A DNA stretch of 64,000 nt from NCBI GenBank assembly GCA_024867545.1, contig JANFNE010000063.1:182501-246500 (forward strand). Reading direction: 5' to 3'. Shown here in pieces: positions 1-11,084 of the stretch. A model generated the notes under the pieces. It was not told the origin of the DNA. It saw only the letters and a list, made by a program, of their open reading frames with translations, and searched no databases. Numbering within the stretch: the stretch's first letter is position 1; each line of letters begins with the position of its first letter. Position numbers and translations under genes: made by a program. This stretch comes from Phytopythium helicoides. Lineage: Eukaryota; Oomycota; Peronosporomycetes; Pythiales; Pythiaceae.

Positions 1-1
1 T

Positions 2-3000
2 GCGCCATCGTTGCATGCATCCGTCACAACACTCGCAACATCGATTTGGGCTCGAGAAACACAACGAGACGCGGAATGTGCACTTCAGTCGCTGCATGAA
101 CTTCAACAACTGCACTTGCAAATACTCCAGAAATGGGAAGAGCTTCAAGTTCTTGAATCAAACGGCTTTGGCCGCCCTGAAATCCAGTGCGAGACCTTCT
201 TCTCACTGTTCTCGTTGTCAGTCAAAAAGAGGGCAGAGCCTATTGCCCTCGATGTAATTCAAGCGCTGATAGAAGTGCTGACTGTCGGGAAGGCAGTATC
301 GAACACTGACCTCAGCCAAACCAATATCTCTCAAGACGAAGGAATTGCTACATTATCATCAAAGTTTCGCAATATTCGTACTGTCGGAGCCAATCAAGCG
401 ATTGACTCGGTGCTGGAGATAAAAAAGAGAGTTGAGTCGGCACCAGAACGCCGAAGAGAAAGCAATTATCCTGCAAACGCCCCTCAGTTCTACGTCTCAA
501 TATATGTAAACGGGCGGCTAGCCTGCCGTACCCAACCTCAAACCTGGGGTGAAGCGAGTACTAACAGTGACGTATCTTCATCTGGAGTTACGGCAGGTGT
601 GATAGTGTTCAACGAGACTTTTCGTCTACGTTTACCAAACTTTCCAGCATCAGTGTCGGCTCGCGTATTTGAACTACGAGGGATTGCTTCAAAGGTTCTA
701 CCATTAGGATTCTCTTGGACCGATGAATCGTTGTCAGCAAGACCTGTATCACTAATCGTACCTGGAAGCGAAGAGCAGCGCGAAGTTGCATCCTACGCCT
801 CGACCCAAAAACGTCGACATTATCAAGATAACCAATTGGATGCCAAGAAGAATGATGGCAATCGCAACCATGGTATTACTATGATCCCTGCTGCAAGCGT
901 AGGAGCCAGCCACGAATGGTATCAATTCTGTGCTGCTGCTGATCTTCCTCGGTCGAGATGGCATCGCTCCATGTTGGACTCACCATCAATGGCTGGGTAT
1001 GTACGTCGAGTTCAAGGCAGAATCGGAATTTCAGTGGCTTGGACACCTTACACAGGTCAGCATGCACATTTGAACGGATCCACCGATGCAGAAAGAGCTC
1101 GACTTAGCGCTGAGGGGGATGCAGATATACCATTTCTCCCACCACCTCAGGACTCGGTGGTTGAATTATCAACCTCGGCACGGCCCAAGACTCGCGCATC
1201 AATGTACAAGTCGTCTGTGTGGCACTGGTCGTCTCCACCTCTTGTAGGCCCCTCCTACACAAATCGTACTGAAGGAGATCTCTCTGCCGGCTTTGCGCGT
1301 AGCCACCAGTTTCAAAAGCATTTGGCGCCAGAACATCTCTCAATTGATACGAATGATCCTGCCAACATCCGCATTTCCCGAATCCAACAGTCGTTTATGG
1401 CTGACCAAGCAATCTCACCCTTGTTGAGTGGGGTCTTTCGCTCCTTTCCTGATAACTCAGTTCAAGCTGAGCAGGTATCACTCACGAAACGAAACCAACT
1501 TTTGCATTTACGACACCTTGAATGTAGCAGGAGTACCGATAGTCCTTTTTCCAAAGGAAGCACCCATCGTCAACGATTGCTCAATACAAGTCGAGCAGTG
1601 TTGCTTGAAGAACCAGTGCCACTACTTGACACTGAGCTTCTAGAAAACGAAGTGTATTTGCGCCTTCTTCGACCAGAGTTACGCGCATTCGACCACGAGC
1701 TTCTCCGTCATAGAGCTGAAAGTGTCGATACTAGCGAGCAGTCCGCCAGCCGATGGACGCTGTTGCGACGGCATGAACACCAACGAGTACTCATAGTAGA
1801 GTTCCTCGATCGCGAGAAAGAAGCTCAGCGCCGATTCGCTTCAGAATCGAGTGCTCCTGATAACAATAATGCGGCAGGAGCAATATCCCAAAGCAAGCCA
1901 GCTTATGCTCTGTCTGCCATCATCCAAGAACAGCCACTTCCATTGTTTCCGGGCACGCTGGAGCTTCCTTCTTTGGGTGATCTCTTCGCTCGTCGTCGGA
2001 AGCTTAGACCCAGAGTGCAACGTGCATCCGCTGTTGCTACAGCAATTAGCTCAGCTCACTGGCCGACTCATTGCGAGCTTTATATCCAAATTCAGCGAGC
2101 AACCAATATCCCGTTGCGAATTATACCTAAGGTTGGAAATGGCGACGGCTCAAATCTAGCGAATGCTCTAACACCCCGCAGACTCCGGCGTCAAAAAGAA
2201 GCCGCTCGACGTCTAACAAGGCTGAGTGGCGATGATGGCAGCGATGACGCAGAGCCGACACCTCCAGATACACCGAGAAATGTTAATTCCCGCTCTCTCT
2301 TCTCACTTGAAAGCCGGGTATTCGTGGAAGTTAGCTTCCAAGGGCGGGCACGTCGAACTACGTGTGCACTTGTGTCTAAGCAATCAAGAAATTCGTCTGC
2401 TAATGCTAGTGTGGAGTGGATGGAGACTCTAGTTCTGCCATTCCATCCACCTGGAGATGACTGGAATCCTGTTTCTCTCGCAGAGGTCAATGACATCGTG
2501 AATATTCGAATTTACGACCGGATTATTCGAGCCGACAATACCACTGACAGCTCAACGCCTCTTGGTGTCTCGCCAAGTAAGCGTTTGCATCGAGGAGAAG
2601 CAAAAGATCGAGAAGGCACCACCCTTCCACGGCAAGGGAAGCGGTCATTTCATGAAGAGCATTGTCTACTGGGTAGCCTCAGAATACCTTTCTCAGCGAT
2701 CTATAGAGCTCATGGTATCGTTGACTCATCAATGCGATGCCGTGCGCCTGTGGAGCACCTAGGGTACGCGAATATCAATCAAGAAGATCACATTGGCTCG
2801 GCCCTGTTCGATTCAACAGTTGCGTCATCAGCAGAGTCTCTTACGGTTGACAACCAACAACAAGATCTAGCTCATGAGGAAGATGAGAGCAATGAAGTCA
2901 CTGGAATCGACCGCTTAGTGAAACGATCGGAGCGAGATGTTACTCATCTTCACGTTATGATGACGCTGAATCCGCTACTTCCAAGACCGCCTGTGCCGTC

Positions 3001-4406
3001 TTCTCCAGCCTTTCCGAGGGCAACAACAATGAGCAAAACAACAATTCGCACGTCTTCGATGATCCTTCATGATGCATCACAATGGATACGTGAAATGGGG
3101 CTATTTTCCAGTATCGTCGTTTGGCTGATGGATCGCGGACCAGTACTTCTGACCCAATTACTTGGTCCCCAAACGCCCCCACCAGGACTTACCACTGCTA
3201 TGGAAGTTGCCCACTTTGTTCACTGCCTTCCACACTTCGACGACTGGCGTACTGCTCTGAACCTCATGAACGACTTTAGCGACGCTGAGCAGCAGACTGG
3301 CAATAACTCTGAAGAGATCGACGGCATCATAATCGAGGAGCGAAGCAAAAAAAAGACTGTTTGGTGTGCTTCTCAACAATGCCTCGATCTTTGCGGTGGG
3401 GATCGACATGAACACGCTGTATTGCTCTGTAACTACTTGTTATGGTTGGACCAACTGAGCTCCCAGGGGGAAAATGAAAGGTCAACAACTGGCGTCTATC
3501 TTGTGTTTGGGACCACAATCACGACTGGAGACGAAGCTGTGTTGGTATTGCACCAAGGAGCCAGCAGTCATAGGAAAGGAGGAATCCTATGGGATACCTC
3601 AACAGGTGTTGGCTATCACCTCAGCAGTGAGACTTGTCCCTTGCGCCAAGTGTTGCTAGTAGTCTCAAGCGAAAATGTGTTCGTAAACGTTCAAGGTTTT
3701 CACCCGTACGAACGCCGGCAACAGTTCAATTGGGACATTGAGAAGAACCCGAAGAGCTGGAAGCCTCTAATAGGAAATGGAGTTTCAGTTAGTGACCGAT
3801 CGCTTCTTCCAAGTCTTCAACCCCGGGAATTAGCATACACCATAACACCACGCGAGTACGTTGAGCAGATCGAACGCGATCTGATGGATGCGCTCAAACT
3901 TTCCATCCGTCGATGGCGAAGCTCGCACTCGACCACCGTGTTTAACATGAACGCGGGCCTTAAGCTGCGTTCTCGACTAGAACAACTAGAGCTACAGCTG
4001 GCACTCCGGCTTGGTACAAACGCAGTGACGTCAAGGAATACAGGGAGGAGGATGACGGTGAAGAAGCGCGAGGAATCATCTGATGGGCTACAAATGAGTG
4101 GAGATTTTTTGTCGGAGCTGCTGCGATCTCATGATCTGGCTGGAGTTCCGATACACATGCCGTTTACCGACATCCCACGAGTTGTTAGCGCTGTTCAGGA
4201 AGCGGTACGTGACTAGACTCATCGGGTTCTCTCTGTCTCTCTCTCTCTCTCTGCGGTCACTAACGCTCTACTACGCCTACCAACAGAATGTCCATGAGAC
4301 TACTCGTCCTGGTGTTGAGTTCATACTCAGCGTCTACGCGCGCGGATACCCGAACGGCGTCGTGTCCGTCTGGGTGTACTTGGCCTCAATGGCTGCCAGA
4401 GGCTGA
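2..4406 (+). CDS. CC2D2A: CC2D2A-like ciliary transition-zone protein (5' partial)
   Basis: Frame is open at the window edge, so the N-terminus is missing. Exons 2-4204 and 4287-4406 join in phase 0 across an 82-nt intron (donor GTACGT, branch-like CACTAAC, acceptor CAACAG), giving about 1,440 residues. Without splicing the frame stops 13 nt after the donor and loses the conserved tail. A C2 domain lies near residues 690-900. The C-terminal third has the transglutaminase-like fold of CC2D2A, with LDLCGGDRHEHAVLLCNYLL, then IHMPFTDI and a terminal SVWVYLAS. In the known family CC2D2A (MKS6) sits in the MKS module of the ciliary transition zone, gating entry to cilia or flagella. Presence here fits an organism with flagellate zoospores. 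The intron holds a CT microsatellite (about 4229-4252). Family assignment is strong from the C-terminal third; the N-terminal half is not diagnostic. Confidence 0.85.
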
Positions 4407-4444
4407 TAGAATGCAGCGTGTATTGAAGACTATGGTATCTACGA

Positions 4445-5620
4445 CTAGTGTAGCCTCTTGAGTAGCTCGCTCACTTTTGCCTGCAGAGCTTCCAGCTTTG
4501 ACCGCGCATCGGCTCGCGTCTCATCCGTCAATTGATCCGGGTTTGATAGGTCAAGAGCACGATCATTATCCAGAGTGATGCATGTCTTGGGAGAGTTGTC
4601 GGCGAATGTTGCAACTACCGAGCCTGCTGGCGCCTTGGTTGCTGTCTCTGAAAGAATGGGCGAGCCTCGGACCGAGTATGTCACTTCACCCTTACGAGCA
4701 GTTCGCAGCACCGTCTAACAAGAGGACGCAACACAATTAGTTCGGTTCTCAGGAAATGCTGTGAAGCATAATGAGCTGTCATACCTTTGGGACGCTCTTG
4801 TTGGTCGAGACCATGGGCGTCTGGAAAGCCGAGAGTCGTTGAGACGTGTACCCAGGCGTTTCGGGAACGATCGAGAACGTAGAGGATGACGCCACAGCAG
4901 GTGCAACGCTCCGACGAGAGGCGCGCGTCGTCTTGGTGGACTTTATCGCTGTGGACATCATGGGTTGGATGCTGTTCCTCGACATGGACGCGCGAGACTG
5001 CCTCCGTGTTCTGGACGCGATACCGCCGCTATTGTGGACAACGGGGTTGCTCAACTGCGACGATGAGAGTGCCTGGATGGCATTGTCGAAGCTTCCACCG
5101 TAGTCGTTAGCGAATTTCTTCCACGGCATGTGGCGCACGGCGTCGGGCAGGTAGACCAGCTGCACGCCAAGCTCCAAAAAGAGCTCAGTGGCCCTTGCCT
5201 CGGCCTTGGCCACAAGCTCCTCGCCCCTTTGCTTCACTGTCGTCGCACCAGCTCCGTCAGCGCCTGCATCAGCCAACCCATGAGCGCTGCGAGTCTCTCA
5301 CCTTGCAGCTCCAGGTCCGCGAGCAGCTCGAGCATCTTCTTGCGGCGCCTTTCCTCATCCACAGCCGCGCCCTCCTCTCGCTGGCGCTTCTTGCCCGCGG
5401 CCTTGGCCACACCCTTGTCCACCGGCTTGTCCGCCGGCTTGTCCGCCGCATTTCCCTTGGCGCGCGGCTTCTTGACGGGGTCGGCAAAGTGGCGCGCGGG
5501 CTCCAGCAGCGCCACGACCGTGTTCTCCTCGATGGCCTGCAGTGCGCCCGAGCGCTTGGGCCCCGCGGCGTCTCCGCGCGTCGACAGCCGCCGCGACCGC
5601 CGCAGCGACGTCGGCGCCAT
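4445..5620 (-). CDS. CDCA8: Borealin-like chromosomal passenger complex subunit
   Basis: Three exons on the minus strand: 5620-5302, 5236-4785 and 4714-4445, with introns of 65 and 70 nt, giving 346 residues in frame. The N-terminus is basic (SLRRSRRLSTRG), followed by a lysine/alanine-rich linker. A coiled coil (ELLADLELQ to ELFLELGVQL) runs into LPDAVRHMPWKKF, matching the borealin helix that bundles with survivin and INCENP. A Ser/Arg-rich middle contains PETPGYTSQRL, and the C-terminal domain (GEVTYSVRGSPIL to the end) resembles the borealin dimerisation domain. In the known family, borealin targets Aurora B to centromeres. The 65-nt intron was preferred over a 38-nt alternative that keeps frame but inserts nine residues. 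It starts 186 bp from the divergent small membrane-protein gene. Assignment rests on pattern similarity, not a search. Confidence 0.72.
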
Positions 5621-5806
5621 TTCGGCAATTGGAATTTTCAAACCGGGAGGGAAGCGCGTCTGTATTAGTAGTATTTCGATTTCTTTTCGGCTAATTTTAT
5701 AGAAATGTATACATATTGGTCTATATACGTGAATAATATATCTTGAACTTGTAGCATGTGGACGCGTTGGACGTGCGCACGCTGCTGATGAGAAGAAGAA
5801 GTCACG

Positions 5807-6130
5807 ATGGCCAAGGGGAAGAGCGGCAAGGCGAAGCGCGAGGCCGCGGCGGCGTCCAGGAGCGCCGAGCCGGCGCCGCAGCGCGAGGAAGAAGAGCGGC
5901 CGTTCGCGGTTCGCATCATGACGGTGGCGGCCGTGTCGTACATCGCGCACAAGATCTGGACCAAGCGCAAGGCCGTGACCGAGGCCTGGTACGCCGACGG
6001 CCAGAGCGACACGCAGCAGGCCATGGTCTCGGCCTTCGAGTTCTTCGGCTCCATGGGGCTCATCTTCGTGGTCGGCATCCTCGTCGGCGTCGCCTTCAGC
6101 AAGCTCGCGGCGCTCGTCAAGCGCAAGTGA
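5807..6130 (+). CDS. Small lysine-rich membrane protein, function unknown
   Basis: 107 residues, single exon, not recognised. The N-terminus (MAKGKSGKAKREAAAASRS) is basic and alanine-rich. A weak hydrophobic stretch lies at about 34-50 (FAVRIMTVAAVSYIAHKIW) and a clear transmembrane segment at about 82-100 (MGLIFVVGILVGVAFSKL), ending in KRK. Strong GC3 bias and a clean ATG support a real gene. It diverges from the borealin-like gene across an AT-rich 186-bp gap and is followed 199 bp later by the bL36m gene. Likely a small tail-anchored or two-pass endomembrane or organelle protein; no function can be assigned. Confidence 0.65.
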   Translation: MAKGKSGKAKREAAAASRSAEPAPQREEEERPFAVRIMTVAAVSYIAHKIWTKRKAVTEAWYADGQSDTQQAMVSAFEFFGSMGLIFVVGILVGVAFSKLAALVKRK

Positions 6131-6216
6131 GCAAGCAGCTTCTCCCATCGACCCCGGCATCGCCGCTTGCATGTGCAGGCTCCACTATAAGCGTCCATAA
6201 TCAAATAGACGGTGTT

Positions 6217-6270
6217 GATTGGCTGAAAAATGCATCCATACTCCTTTTCACCCAATCCGAGCGCGCCAAT
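6217..6270 (+). promoter_or_regulatory. CCAAT-box cluster upstream of bL36m
   Basis: One inverted (GATTGG, 6217-6222) and two direct CCAAT pentamers (6252-6256, 6266-6270) lie 60-113 bp before the start codon. Similar motifs occur upstream of three other genes here (10947; 21028 and 21058; 27553 and 27583). They resemble NF-Y binding sites; function is inferred. Confidence 0.4.
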
Positions 6271-6329
6271 CGATCTGTGGATGCTGGGTGCCCCTCATTG
6301 CCCGACCTCGCCTCGCCCCGCCAGCAGCC

Positions 6330-6614
6330 ATGAAGGTCCGCTCGTCGGTCAAGCGCATGTGCGACGGCTGCAAGATCGTGCGTCGCCGGCGAAAGGTGTA
6401 CGTGATCTGCGACCGCAGCCCCAAGCACAAGCAGCGCCAGGGCTTCCACACGTGCGCGTGCTGCGCGCCGGCGGCGCCTCCGGCCGCGCTCTCGCCCGCG
6501 GCGCTCTCGCCCAACGCCAGCTTCCGCCAGGCGCTCAAGGAGCAGCAGTTCCCGGGACTCGCGCCCTTCAAGGCCTTCCGCGACGCGCAGATCGTCGTCC
6601 CCAAGCTCTGCTAG
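6330..6614 (+). CDS. MRPL36: Mitochondrial large-subunit ribosomal protein bL36m
   Basis: 94 residues from ATG 6330. An in-frame upstream stretch back to 6219 reads like leader and runs through the CCAAT motifs, so it was not used. The first 38 residues are the bacterial-type L36 zinc ribbon: [17 protein letters not shown] then [14 protein letters not shown], with the conserved C-x2-C, a third Cys and a His. Bacterial L36 is about 38 residues. Here a C-terminal extension of about 56 residues (Ala/Pro-rich, then [14 protein letters not shown]) follows, as is common in mitochondrial versions. In the known family the protein stabilises large-subunit rRNA in the organellar ribosome. No long presequence is visible before the ribbon. 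Confidence 0.88.
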   Translation: MKVRSSVKRMCDGCKIVRRRRKVYVICDRSPKHKQRQGFHTCACCAPAAPPAALSPAALSPNASFRQALKEQQFPGLAPFKAFRDAQIVVPKLC

Positions 6615-6974
6615 GCCGGCGGGTGAAGGGCGGCGCTGCCGTGCTGCCGGAGGCTTCCAGCTGCGTTGGGGACTGCGAGCTTCGAGCTTGAGGCGTGTCG
6701 ACAGCATCTATAGACTTAGACGCGCGCTCCAGCTAGCACACAGACAGACAGACAGGCTGCCGGGCGTTGTAGCGCAGCAGCAGGCGAGCTAGGCGTCGCC
6801 ATGGCGTCGTCGCGGCGACGGCAACCTCTACCTCTCCTAAAAGGCTAATTTCAGTTATTTCAGCTGACACATTTGGACTTGAGATCTGTATAGAAAGCGC
6901 CGCTTTTACTCGGTTACGAACAGTTTAGCTCCATCCCACGAACGTGGCGAGGCATTCCGCGACCTGGCACCTCC
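6615..6974. other. Intergenic: bL36m 3' flank and TTL-like promoter
   Basis: 360 bp with no gene seen. It contains a short CAGA-rich stretch near 6738-6753 and a T-rich segment near 6845-6870 before the next start codon. Confidence 0.6.
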
Positions 6975-9056
6975 ATGCGACCGCTAGCGCCGCTGCTGCT
7001 GCTCCTGGGCGTCGGGGCGCCGCGCTCACCTGTCGCAGACGCGCTCACCGCCTCGGCTTCGCGCTCGCGCGCGCGCTTCGTGTTCCCAGAGGCCCCGCGG
7101 CCCCAGGAGGAGCTCGAGCGCTTCCAGAGCGACCACGCGCTGCTGCTCGACCAGCTGAGCGCGCTCGGGTTCGAGGCGTTCGACGTGTTGGGCGCCAACT
7201 ATGCGGCGGACAAGCCCTGGGCCCCGGTGACGCGCGCTAGTGGGGAGATCGACCTCGTGTGGAGCGTGGGGGCGGCGCCGCCGATTGACCAGCTCGAGTT
7301 CCCCATGTCGTTCGCCCCAAAGATCAACCGCCTTCCTGGATCCTTGCTGCTCTCGTCTAGCGAACAGCTTTACCAGCACATACAGGCGCAGCAGAAGAAG
7401 CACGGCAAGTTCTTCTTCCAATACGTGCCAGTCCACTTTGAGCTCCCGCGTGACCGAGAGCTGCTGCTGGCTGCGATCCCGGCAGCGGCCGAGAAGGCCA
7501 GGTTCGAGCCCAAGCTCCGCCACGACCGATTGGCGTACCAGCGGTTTCTCTTGAATGTGGTGCCTTCCGATGGCAGCGAAGCCGCAGCATCGACATCCTC
7601 GGGTATCTTTGTCAGTGAGGCCGAGTTAGATACCCTCATGTCGTCGAGCGCGTTCAAGAACAAAAAGGTTCACGCACGCAACTACATCGAGCCGTTCCTT
7701 CTGGATCAACACAAGTTCACCGTTGGGTTCTACGTGCTCGTTGCTGGTGTCGACCCACTTCGCGTGTATGTGTTCGACCACCCGAAGATTAAGGTCGCGC
7801 GCGCAGAATATCCCCGATCGATGGAATCGAACGGCGATCAGGCAGCATACACCTTCGACGAGTACTACGCGCCGTGGGATCTGCCAGCTCTACGTTCCAG
7901 CTTTTACGAGCTCCCGTCACCCAACCGCCCGGGTACAAACGCTTGGCGAGTTGTTAAGGACTATATGCGCCTCAAAGGAATCGACACGGCCCGAGTGCAG
8001 CAGGACATCAACGCCGCCATTGCCAAAACAATTGTGAGCAACCGCGGGCAGATCGAGCAGAAAATTGACGCTCTGAAGCGGTCGAAGGCAGACGTAAAGA
8101 ATGCACCAGAAGACGGGCCGTCGGACTTGACGGATAACTTTTTCGAGCTGCTAAAGTTTGACTTTGAGCTTGATGACTCTGCAAAGCCGTGGCTTGTCAA
8201 AGTCCACTCGAACCCTTCGCTGGCACCGCACCAAACTACATTTGGAACCGACGAGGCGATCATGAAGCGAATGCTGTTTGACATGATCAGCCTCGTTGGT
8301 GCACACCCACAAGCACAACTCCCGTTTGACAAATTCTTTCACCCTACAGATGCGAAATTCTGCTCCGACAAGTGTCATGACAGGACTCGAGCGTGGGACT
8401 CGGCTTGCTGGTCGTGCCCGGGTTGGTTTCCTCCTTACATTGCTCGACGCTTGTTTGAAGGTGTGACCGAGTACTCGCGACGGGGACAATTCAATCTCGT
8501 TTACCCTGATCTGGACAAGGACTTTTCGGCGTTTCTGGACTCCCCGCTCTCCGAGCACGATATTGCGTTTGATCGGTACATCAAATCGATCTCTGCGAGC
8601 TACTCGGATCCGCAGGAGTTTCCTCAGTCAAACCGGAAGGTAGTGTGCGTGTACCGCGAGCACTGCAGCAACCACGGCGACTGCGTGAATGGCGTGTGTT
8701 CATGCGACGCCAATTACGAAGGCAACACTTGCTACATTCCCAAGGACCCAAACCTCGACGAGCTGAGTCAGGAGCAGCTTGCAGGCGATACCGGCGACCA
8801 CGGTGCGCGCGAGGCCGAGACGTGGAAAGAGAGAGTCGAGAACTTTGTGTGGAAGCACGCGGCGGGTACAACCGCGCCTCCTGCAGACGAGCATGGTTTC
8901 CACAAGCAGGATATCAAAGAGGCGCGGAGTTTTTCTGGCACCAAGCTCGTGTTCGCGCTCACAGTGCTGTCGGTGTTCCTCTTTGGGGCCTATCGCGCGT
9001 TCTTGGCGTACGCACCCGCGTCCGTGACGATGGAGCATGACGCCAAGCTGAACTAG
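6975..9056 (+). CDS. TTL-fold membrane protein with EGF-like domain
   Basis: 693 residues, single exon. Residues 1-24 form a signal peptide (hydrophobic LAPLLLLLGVG). The centre follows the tubulin-tyrosine-ligase pattern: RNYIEPFLLDQHKFTVGFYV, then PLRVYVFDHP, then FFELLKFDFELDD with KPWLVKVHSNPSL. A six-cysteine EGF-like module (CVYREHCSNHGDCVNGVCSC onward) lies near residues 557-588, and a transmembrane helix near 653-672 (LVFALTVLSVFLFGA). Active TTL enzymes have E and N at the E-V-N position before PSL to hold Mg; here they are K and H. The expected ATP-site Lys is also not evident. Topology puts the TTL fold in the lumen or outside the cell, away from tubulin. A degenerate enzyme or carbohydrate/peptide-binding role is inference. 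Confidence 0.78.
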   Translation: MRPLAPLLLLLGVGAPRSPVADALTASASRSRARFVFPEAPRPQEELERFQSDHALLLDQLSALGFEAFDVLGANYAADKPWAPVTRASGEIDLVWSVGAAPPIDQLEFPMSFAPKINRLPGSLLLSSSEQLYQHIQAQQKKHGKFFFQYVPVHFELPRDRELLLAAIPAAAEKARFEPKLRHDRLAYQRFLLNVVPSDGSEAAASTSSGIFVSEAELDTLMSSSAFKNKKVHARNYIEPFLLDQHKFTVGFYVLVAGVDPLRVYVFDHPKIKVARAEYPRSMESNGDQAAYTFDEYYAPWDLPALRSSFYELPSPNRPGTNAWRVVKDYMRLKGIDTARVQQDINAAIAKTIVSNRGQIEQKIDALKRSKADVKNAPEDGPSDLTDNFFELLKFDFELDDSAKPWLVKVHSNPSLAPHQTTFGTDEAIMKRMLFDMISLVGAHPQAQLPFDKFFHPTDAKFCSDKCHDRTRAWDSACWSCPGWFPPYIARRLFEGVTEYSRRGQFNLVYPDLDKDFSAFLDSPLSEHDIAFDRYIKSISASYSDPQEFPQSNRKVVCVYREHCSNHGDCVNGVCSCDANYEGNTCYIPKDPNLDELSQEQLAGDTGDHGAREAETWKERVENFVWKHAAGTTAPPADEHGFHKQDIKEARSFSGTKLVFALTVLSVFLFGAYRAFLAYAPASVTMEHDAKLN

Positions 9057-9234
9057 GGATCGATAGCCAGTCGCTCGTGGTTGATGTGAGTGCAAAAAAA
9101 AAAGTATCTTGCCTTCACGTTGTGTAGCCATTCGCACCTCCAAATGTACAGTTCGCGCAGTATGTACAGGCCCTCCGCGCTCTATTCAAGTGTGCCACGT
9201 TGCAGTCACCGCCTCGAGCAGCTACGCGACGACC

Positions 9235-10788
9235 ATGGGGGTGCCGTCGCGCCTAGTGGCGGCGGCCTTCCTGGGGCTCGTGCAGGAGAACCTGTCGCTC
9301 GTGACCATCGAGATCGTCTGCTACCTGCTGCTCTTCCTGCTGCTGCTGCACATCCACTCAACTGGCCGGCGCAGCGCCACGCTGTTCGCGGCCGCAGCGC
9401 TCCTCGTCATGGTGCTGGAGCTCGTCTTCTTCCGCGGCAAGCGCTGGCACGCGCAGGCGTTGGTGGGCAGCTCTATCCACTCCAATAGCTGCTGGTTGTT
9501 GCTGTGCTTATTGGAGTATTCTGACTCGTGCAGATGATGCTCGTGCCGGAGACGCTGCCGGTCTACTTTGTCATCATGCAGGGCATTTTCTACTACGCGT
9601 GAGTGGCGACTTGAGCTGCAGCAGACACGCGTGGTGATGTATGGACTGATGAATGCTGTGAACAGGTCCTTTGTGGCGACGTCGCGCTTGCGTATTGATC
9701 CATTCATCCAGCCGTTCGCCATGGGGGCAATGCTGGTGCTGATCGCGTTCCCGTTCGAGCTGCTTGGCACCAAGTTCCTGTGGTGGACGTGGCACGACAC
9801 GGACCCTCTGCTCGCCGATCGAGTCTACGGCGTGCCCTTCCACGTGCTATTCTATCACCTGTGCTTTGGCTTTGCGTTTAATGCCGCGCACCATTCGCTC
9901 CGAAGGTACGAATCACGATCTATGAATGGAAGCGTCGAGAGCTTTCTTGCTAACCTGTGCTTTTGCAGCTTGTGGCTTGTGGGAGACTACTATGAAGAAG
10001 TCCACTGGAAGCGTGAGTGGGCTTACTCTGCGCTGATGCCGTTGGCTACGGTGTTCTATGCCGTCGTCTACCTCATTCTGTGCTACCACGCGCCAGCACA
10101 CTTGCTGAAAGTCGACTCAGGGGTACGTCCTCAGCTGATGCCCACAAGTAGTTCGTTCGATTCGTACTAACCTTGGCATCAATGTGCACAGGTTGCGTTT
10201 GTGCTGAACGCTGGTTTTGCTGTCCTGCTAGTTTGGATGGCCGATCGTGAAAAAGGTGAGCGCGTACCAACATGGCCGTGCTGCTTGCATTTCCTGACGG
10301 GATTGTAATTCCCAGACGAACCCCACGTCGAGCGCTTGCTCGAGCCTGTGGACGTGTACGACAGCGACTGGCTGTACAAGTGCATCGACCACGCCGTGAA
10401 CCAGATTGTCTGTGTCTACACGATCATCCTGTCAGTGCTCGTGATCATGATCCAGCCGGCGGACATTGTGTCAGTGGGCCACCACCAGCCTCTAGGCAAC
10501 TGCCTCGAGGAGGAGACCATCTACTCGTTGCTAGGGCTCTCGCATCGCCGCCGCAAGTTCCTGTGCGTGCAGGAGTTCGACGAGGAATTCAACTTGTGCA
10601 ACTACCCCGTGGCCCAGCTGCACTACGAGGAGTCGTGGTACATGATCTGCGGCCGCGGCTACAACGCGTTCCCCACCTACGCTGCACTGGTGCTCGGCTG
10701 TGGTGTGCTGCTCAATTTGCTCTTCTACCAGGCTCTCAAGCGGCCCAAGCGCGCTCGCGGGGTGTCCTTCCAGAAGCGGCACCTGTGA
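9235..10788 (+). CDS. Multi-pass membrane protein, six exons, function unknown
   Basis: Exons 9235-9462, 9534-9598, 9666-9905, 9969-10122, 10192-10255 and 10316-10788 join in frame to 407 residues; introns are 60-71 nt with good donors (GTGAGT, GTACGA, GTACGT, GTGAGC), except the first (GTGGGC), which is the least certain. About eight hydrophobic segments are visible. Conserved-looking motifs are KFLWWTWHDTDPLLADRVYG and FYHLCFGFAFNAAHHS, which suggest a defined family with polar residues buried in the membrane. A Cys-containing loop (GNCLEEETIY, CVQEFDEEFNLCNYP) precedes the last helix. I do not recognise the family with confidence; it may belong to a domain-of-unknown-function group shared with animals. 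Confidence 0.75.
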
Positions 10789-10946
10789 TCGTAGCTCTTC
10801 AACCTGTAAAGGTGTGGACTGCCACCAAAGAGAGTCGTTCCATACAAACCCCAAGTCACTTCGCGTGATATCCGAAAATCCCCAGCGCCAGCCGTGTGCA
10901 AAATGGCACTCGTTGATTCGCCAAAACATCTGGTCATCTCCTCTCT

Positions 10947-10952
10947 GATTGG
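10947..10952 (+). promoter_or_regulatory. Inverted CCAAT (GATTGG) upstream of ArfGAP gene
   Basis: GATTGG followed by CCAAAAACG lies 138 bp before the ArfGAP start codon and is of the same type as motifs before bL36m, TIM44/HAS1 and the La gene. Regulatory role inferred. Confidence 0.3.
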
Positions 10953-11084
10953 CCAAAAACGCCCCTGAACCGCCGCAAAAATAGCGCGGCATGGTCCGCT
11001 GCTGGTCTGGATTCCTCATCGTGCCGTCGCCCCGCGACTCGAGCGCCAGCTCCTGCTCCTCCGCCATCCCCCGCCAGCGCCAAG

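Noticed and set aside
5264..5301. 38-nt intron in the borealin-like gene
   Set aside because: It keeps frame but is unusually short and adds nine residues; the 65-nt alternative (5237-5301) matches local intron sizes and has a branch-like GCTGACGG.
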